A DNA stretch of 64,000 nucleotides, taken from positions 372,001 to 436,000 of the forward strand of contig NZ_JACJUV010000008.1 of assembly GCF_014218805.1 (NCBI RefSeq), in the 5' to 3' direction. How positions within the stretch are numbered: the first letter of the stretch is position 1; the number at the start of each line of letters is the position of its first letter. Source of the DNA: Teredinibacter franksiae. GTDB taxonomy: Bacteria; Pseudomonadota; Gammaproteobacteria; Pseudomonadales; Cellvibrionaceae. Made by a program: the position numbers and the translations under genes. This document shows positions 63,053 through 64,000 of this stretch, in pieces. Below the pieces are notes generated by a model. That model was not told where the DNA came from, did no database searches, and was given only the letters and a program-made list of their open reading frames with translations.

Positions 63053-63688
63053 CTATTGCGAATCTGACGACAGCTTTAGCTGACTACGCACACGCTGTAC
63101 ATAGTTCTGAGTTTCGGTATAAGGGGGAATTTTAAATCCGTGGCGCTTCACAGCATTCTCGCCAGCGTTGTAGGCGGCCAACACCAAGTCTAGGTCATTA
63201 TTAAACATTTCCATCAGATCCCGCAGGTAACGCACTCCGGCCTCAATATTTTGCCTAGGGTTTCGACGATTATGCACACCGTATCGTTTAGCCGTAGCCG
63301 GCATCAATTGCATTAGCCCCATGGCTCCCGCCTTCGATACGGCATTGGGATTGTAATGGCTTTCTACGTGAATCACCGCTTCCGTTAGCTCTGGGGCTAT
63401 TGCGTAACGGCTGGAGATACTCAGCACTATGGGTTTAAATGTCTTGCGGTTTTCCCGATAGTTGCCGTTGCGCGCAGGAAGCCGCCAACCTTTCCAGCTT
63501 TTCACCATACGTACATAGCCATCGTGGTCGGGGAAATCGGTGTACCGAACGTGGCCATTGCGGTCGACATATTTGTGGGGAACACCCACACGAGAGGCAT
63601 CGGCATTTACGGGAGAAACCAACATTGCACTGGCTATACACAAGCTAATCGTAGCTAAACGTAAACCTACTTCAGCCAATACCTGCAT
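63053..63688 (-). CDS. Lytic transglycosylase (SLT/MltE-type), exported
   Basis: A 211-residue exported peptidoglycan lyase. After a signal-like N-terminus (LATISLCIASAMLVSPVNA) a short DUF4124-like region (YVDRNGHVRYTDFPDHDGY) precedes the SLT domain at about 85-195. The catalytic Glu is in AVIHVESHYNPNAVSKAGAM, followed by GLMQLMPATAKRYGV, NIEAGVRYLRDLM and VLAAYNAGENAV. It would cleave the MurNAc-GlcNAc bond, forming 1,6-anhydro ends. No operon partner is visible. Confidence 0.92.
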   Translation of the reverse strand: MQVLAEVGLRLATISLCIASAMLVSPVNADASRVGVPHKYVDRNGHVRYTDFPDHDGYVRMVKSWKGWRLPARNGNYRENRKTFKPIVLSISSRYAIAPELTEAVIHVESHYNPNAVSKAGAMGLMQLMPATAKRYGVHNRRNPRQNIEAGVRYLRDLMEMFNNDLDLVLAAYNAGENAVKRHGFKIPPYTETQNYVQRVRSQLKLSSDSQ

Positions 63689-63746
63689 ATTTCTACCTCT
63701 ATGAACCGTTGCTAAACACCCGCTAATTTGCGCACTAGAATCGTGC

Positions 63747-64000
63747 TTATCGCGTCATTTTCTTTACGAAGACAACAACAAACAGTGCCAGGGTAAAGCT
63801 CCCAACAAAGGCTTCAATAGCCGCAAAGGCACGCGTTATACCTACCGGCGATAAATCGCCATAACCTAACGTCGTAAACGTTACCACACTGAAGTATAGC
63901 GATTGAAAAAAGGTTAGCAGGTTCTCCGTAATCGAAGCTGAAGCCGCATACTCCACCATGGCCCCACCATCGGACACTCCGGCAATAAAATAAATACACG
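63747..64000 (-). CDS. Potassium channel, two-TM pore family (partial, cut by the window edge)
   Basis: The last helices and pore of an ion channel. The selectivity filter TTLGYGDLSP is intact and is preceded by the pore helix FFQSLYFSVVTF and followed by one TM segment (AFAAIEAFVGSFTLALFVVVFV) ending in KKMTR. The reading frame stays open to base 64000 (CIYFIAGVSDGGAM), so the N-terminal part and the true start lie outside the window; a GTG at 63977 should not be taken as the start. Ions other than potassium are unlikely given GYGD. Confidence 0.85.
   Translation of the reverse strand, partial: CIYFIAGVSDGGAMVEYAASASITENLLTFFQSLYFSVVTFTTLGYGDLSPVGITRAFAAIEAFVGSFTLALFVVVFVKKMTR

Overview
The window looks like the chromosome of a marine, plant-polysaccharide-degrading gammaproteobacterium of the Cellvibrionaceae type (Saccharophagus/Teredinibacter/Cellvibrio-like). 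This rests on long polyserine linkers joining CBM2, CBM5- and CBM10-like modules to GH26 and GH5 catalytic domains, a TonB-dependent receptor of the proteobacterial carbohydrate type, and many secreted CAZymes. The genus assignment is inference; no rRNA or other marker gene is present.

Layout. (1) 1-2.8 kb is a mobile and recombination-scarred end: an IS30-type transposase broken by one in-frame stop, several short direct repeats, and an orphan RHS-repeat tail. (2) 2.9-46 kb is a large rhamnogalacturonan-I (RG-I) utilisation locus. It holds a giant modular PL11 lyase, a TonB-dependent receptor, a LamG/CBM35-like lipoprotein, a GH105 unsaturated-uronyl hydrolase, a GPH-type sugar symporter, two Tat-exported GH42 paralogues, a Tat-exported PL26-type exo-lyase, a YesU-like DUF1961 protein, a GH115 and a SASA-type acetylesterase. 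It also carries complete L-rhamnose catabolism: FGGY kinase, tandem class II aldolase, mutarotase, isomerase, bifunctional rhamnulose-1-phosphate aldolase/dehydrogenase, FucO-like reductase, L-lactate dehydrogenase and a DeoR-type regulator. A gene-poor, AT-rich stretch with gene remnants (19.4-24.5 kb) interrupts it. (3) 46-52 kb has an orphan periplasmic binding-like protein and two secreted polyserine enzymes (GH26 mannanase-like, GH5 cellulase-like). (4) 52-64 kb has mostly unrelated genes: GAF protein, FKBP isomerase, a second orphan binding-like protein, metallo-beta-lactamase-fold hydrolase, trypsin-LRR-TSP3 fusion, beta-lactamase-fold serine hydrolase, GH43 arabinanase with a ricin-type domain, lytic transglycosylase, and a potassium channel cut by the window edge.

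Inferred working model: PL11 and SASA act on RG-I outside the cell or at its surface. GH43 and GH42 remove arabinan and galactan side chains. The TonB receptor and its lipoprotein partner import oligomers, and periplasmic PL26 and GH42 trim them. The GPH symporter moves unsaturated disaccharides inward, and cytoplasmic GH105 releases rhamnose. Rhamnose then passes through mutarotase, isomerase, kinase and aldolase to DHAP plus lactaldehyde, which goes to lactate and pyruvate. Genes for the unsaturated galacturonate branch (KduI/KduD and onward), a dedicated rhamnose permease and an alpha-L-rhamnosidase are not in the window. A recurrent sequence with TGATCG (or TGATCA) at its core upstream of several of these genes is a candidate operator.
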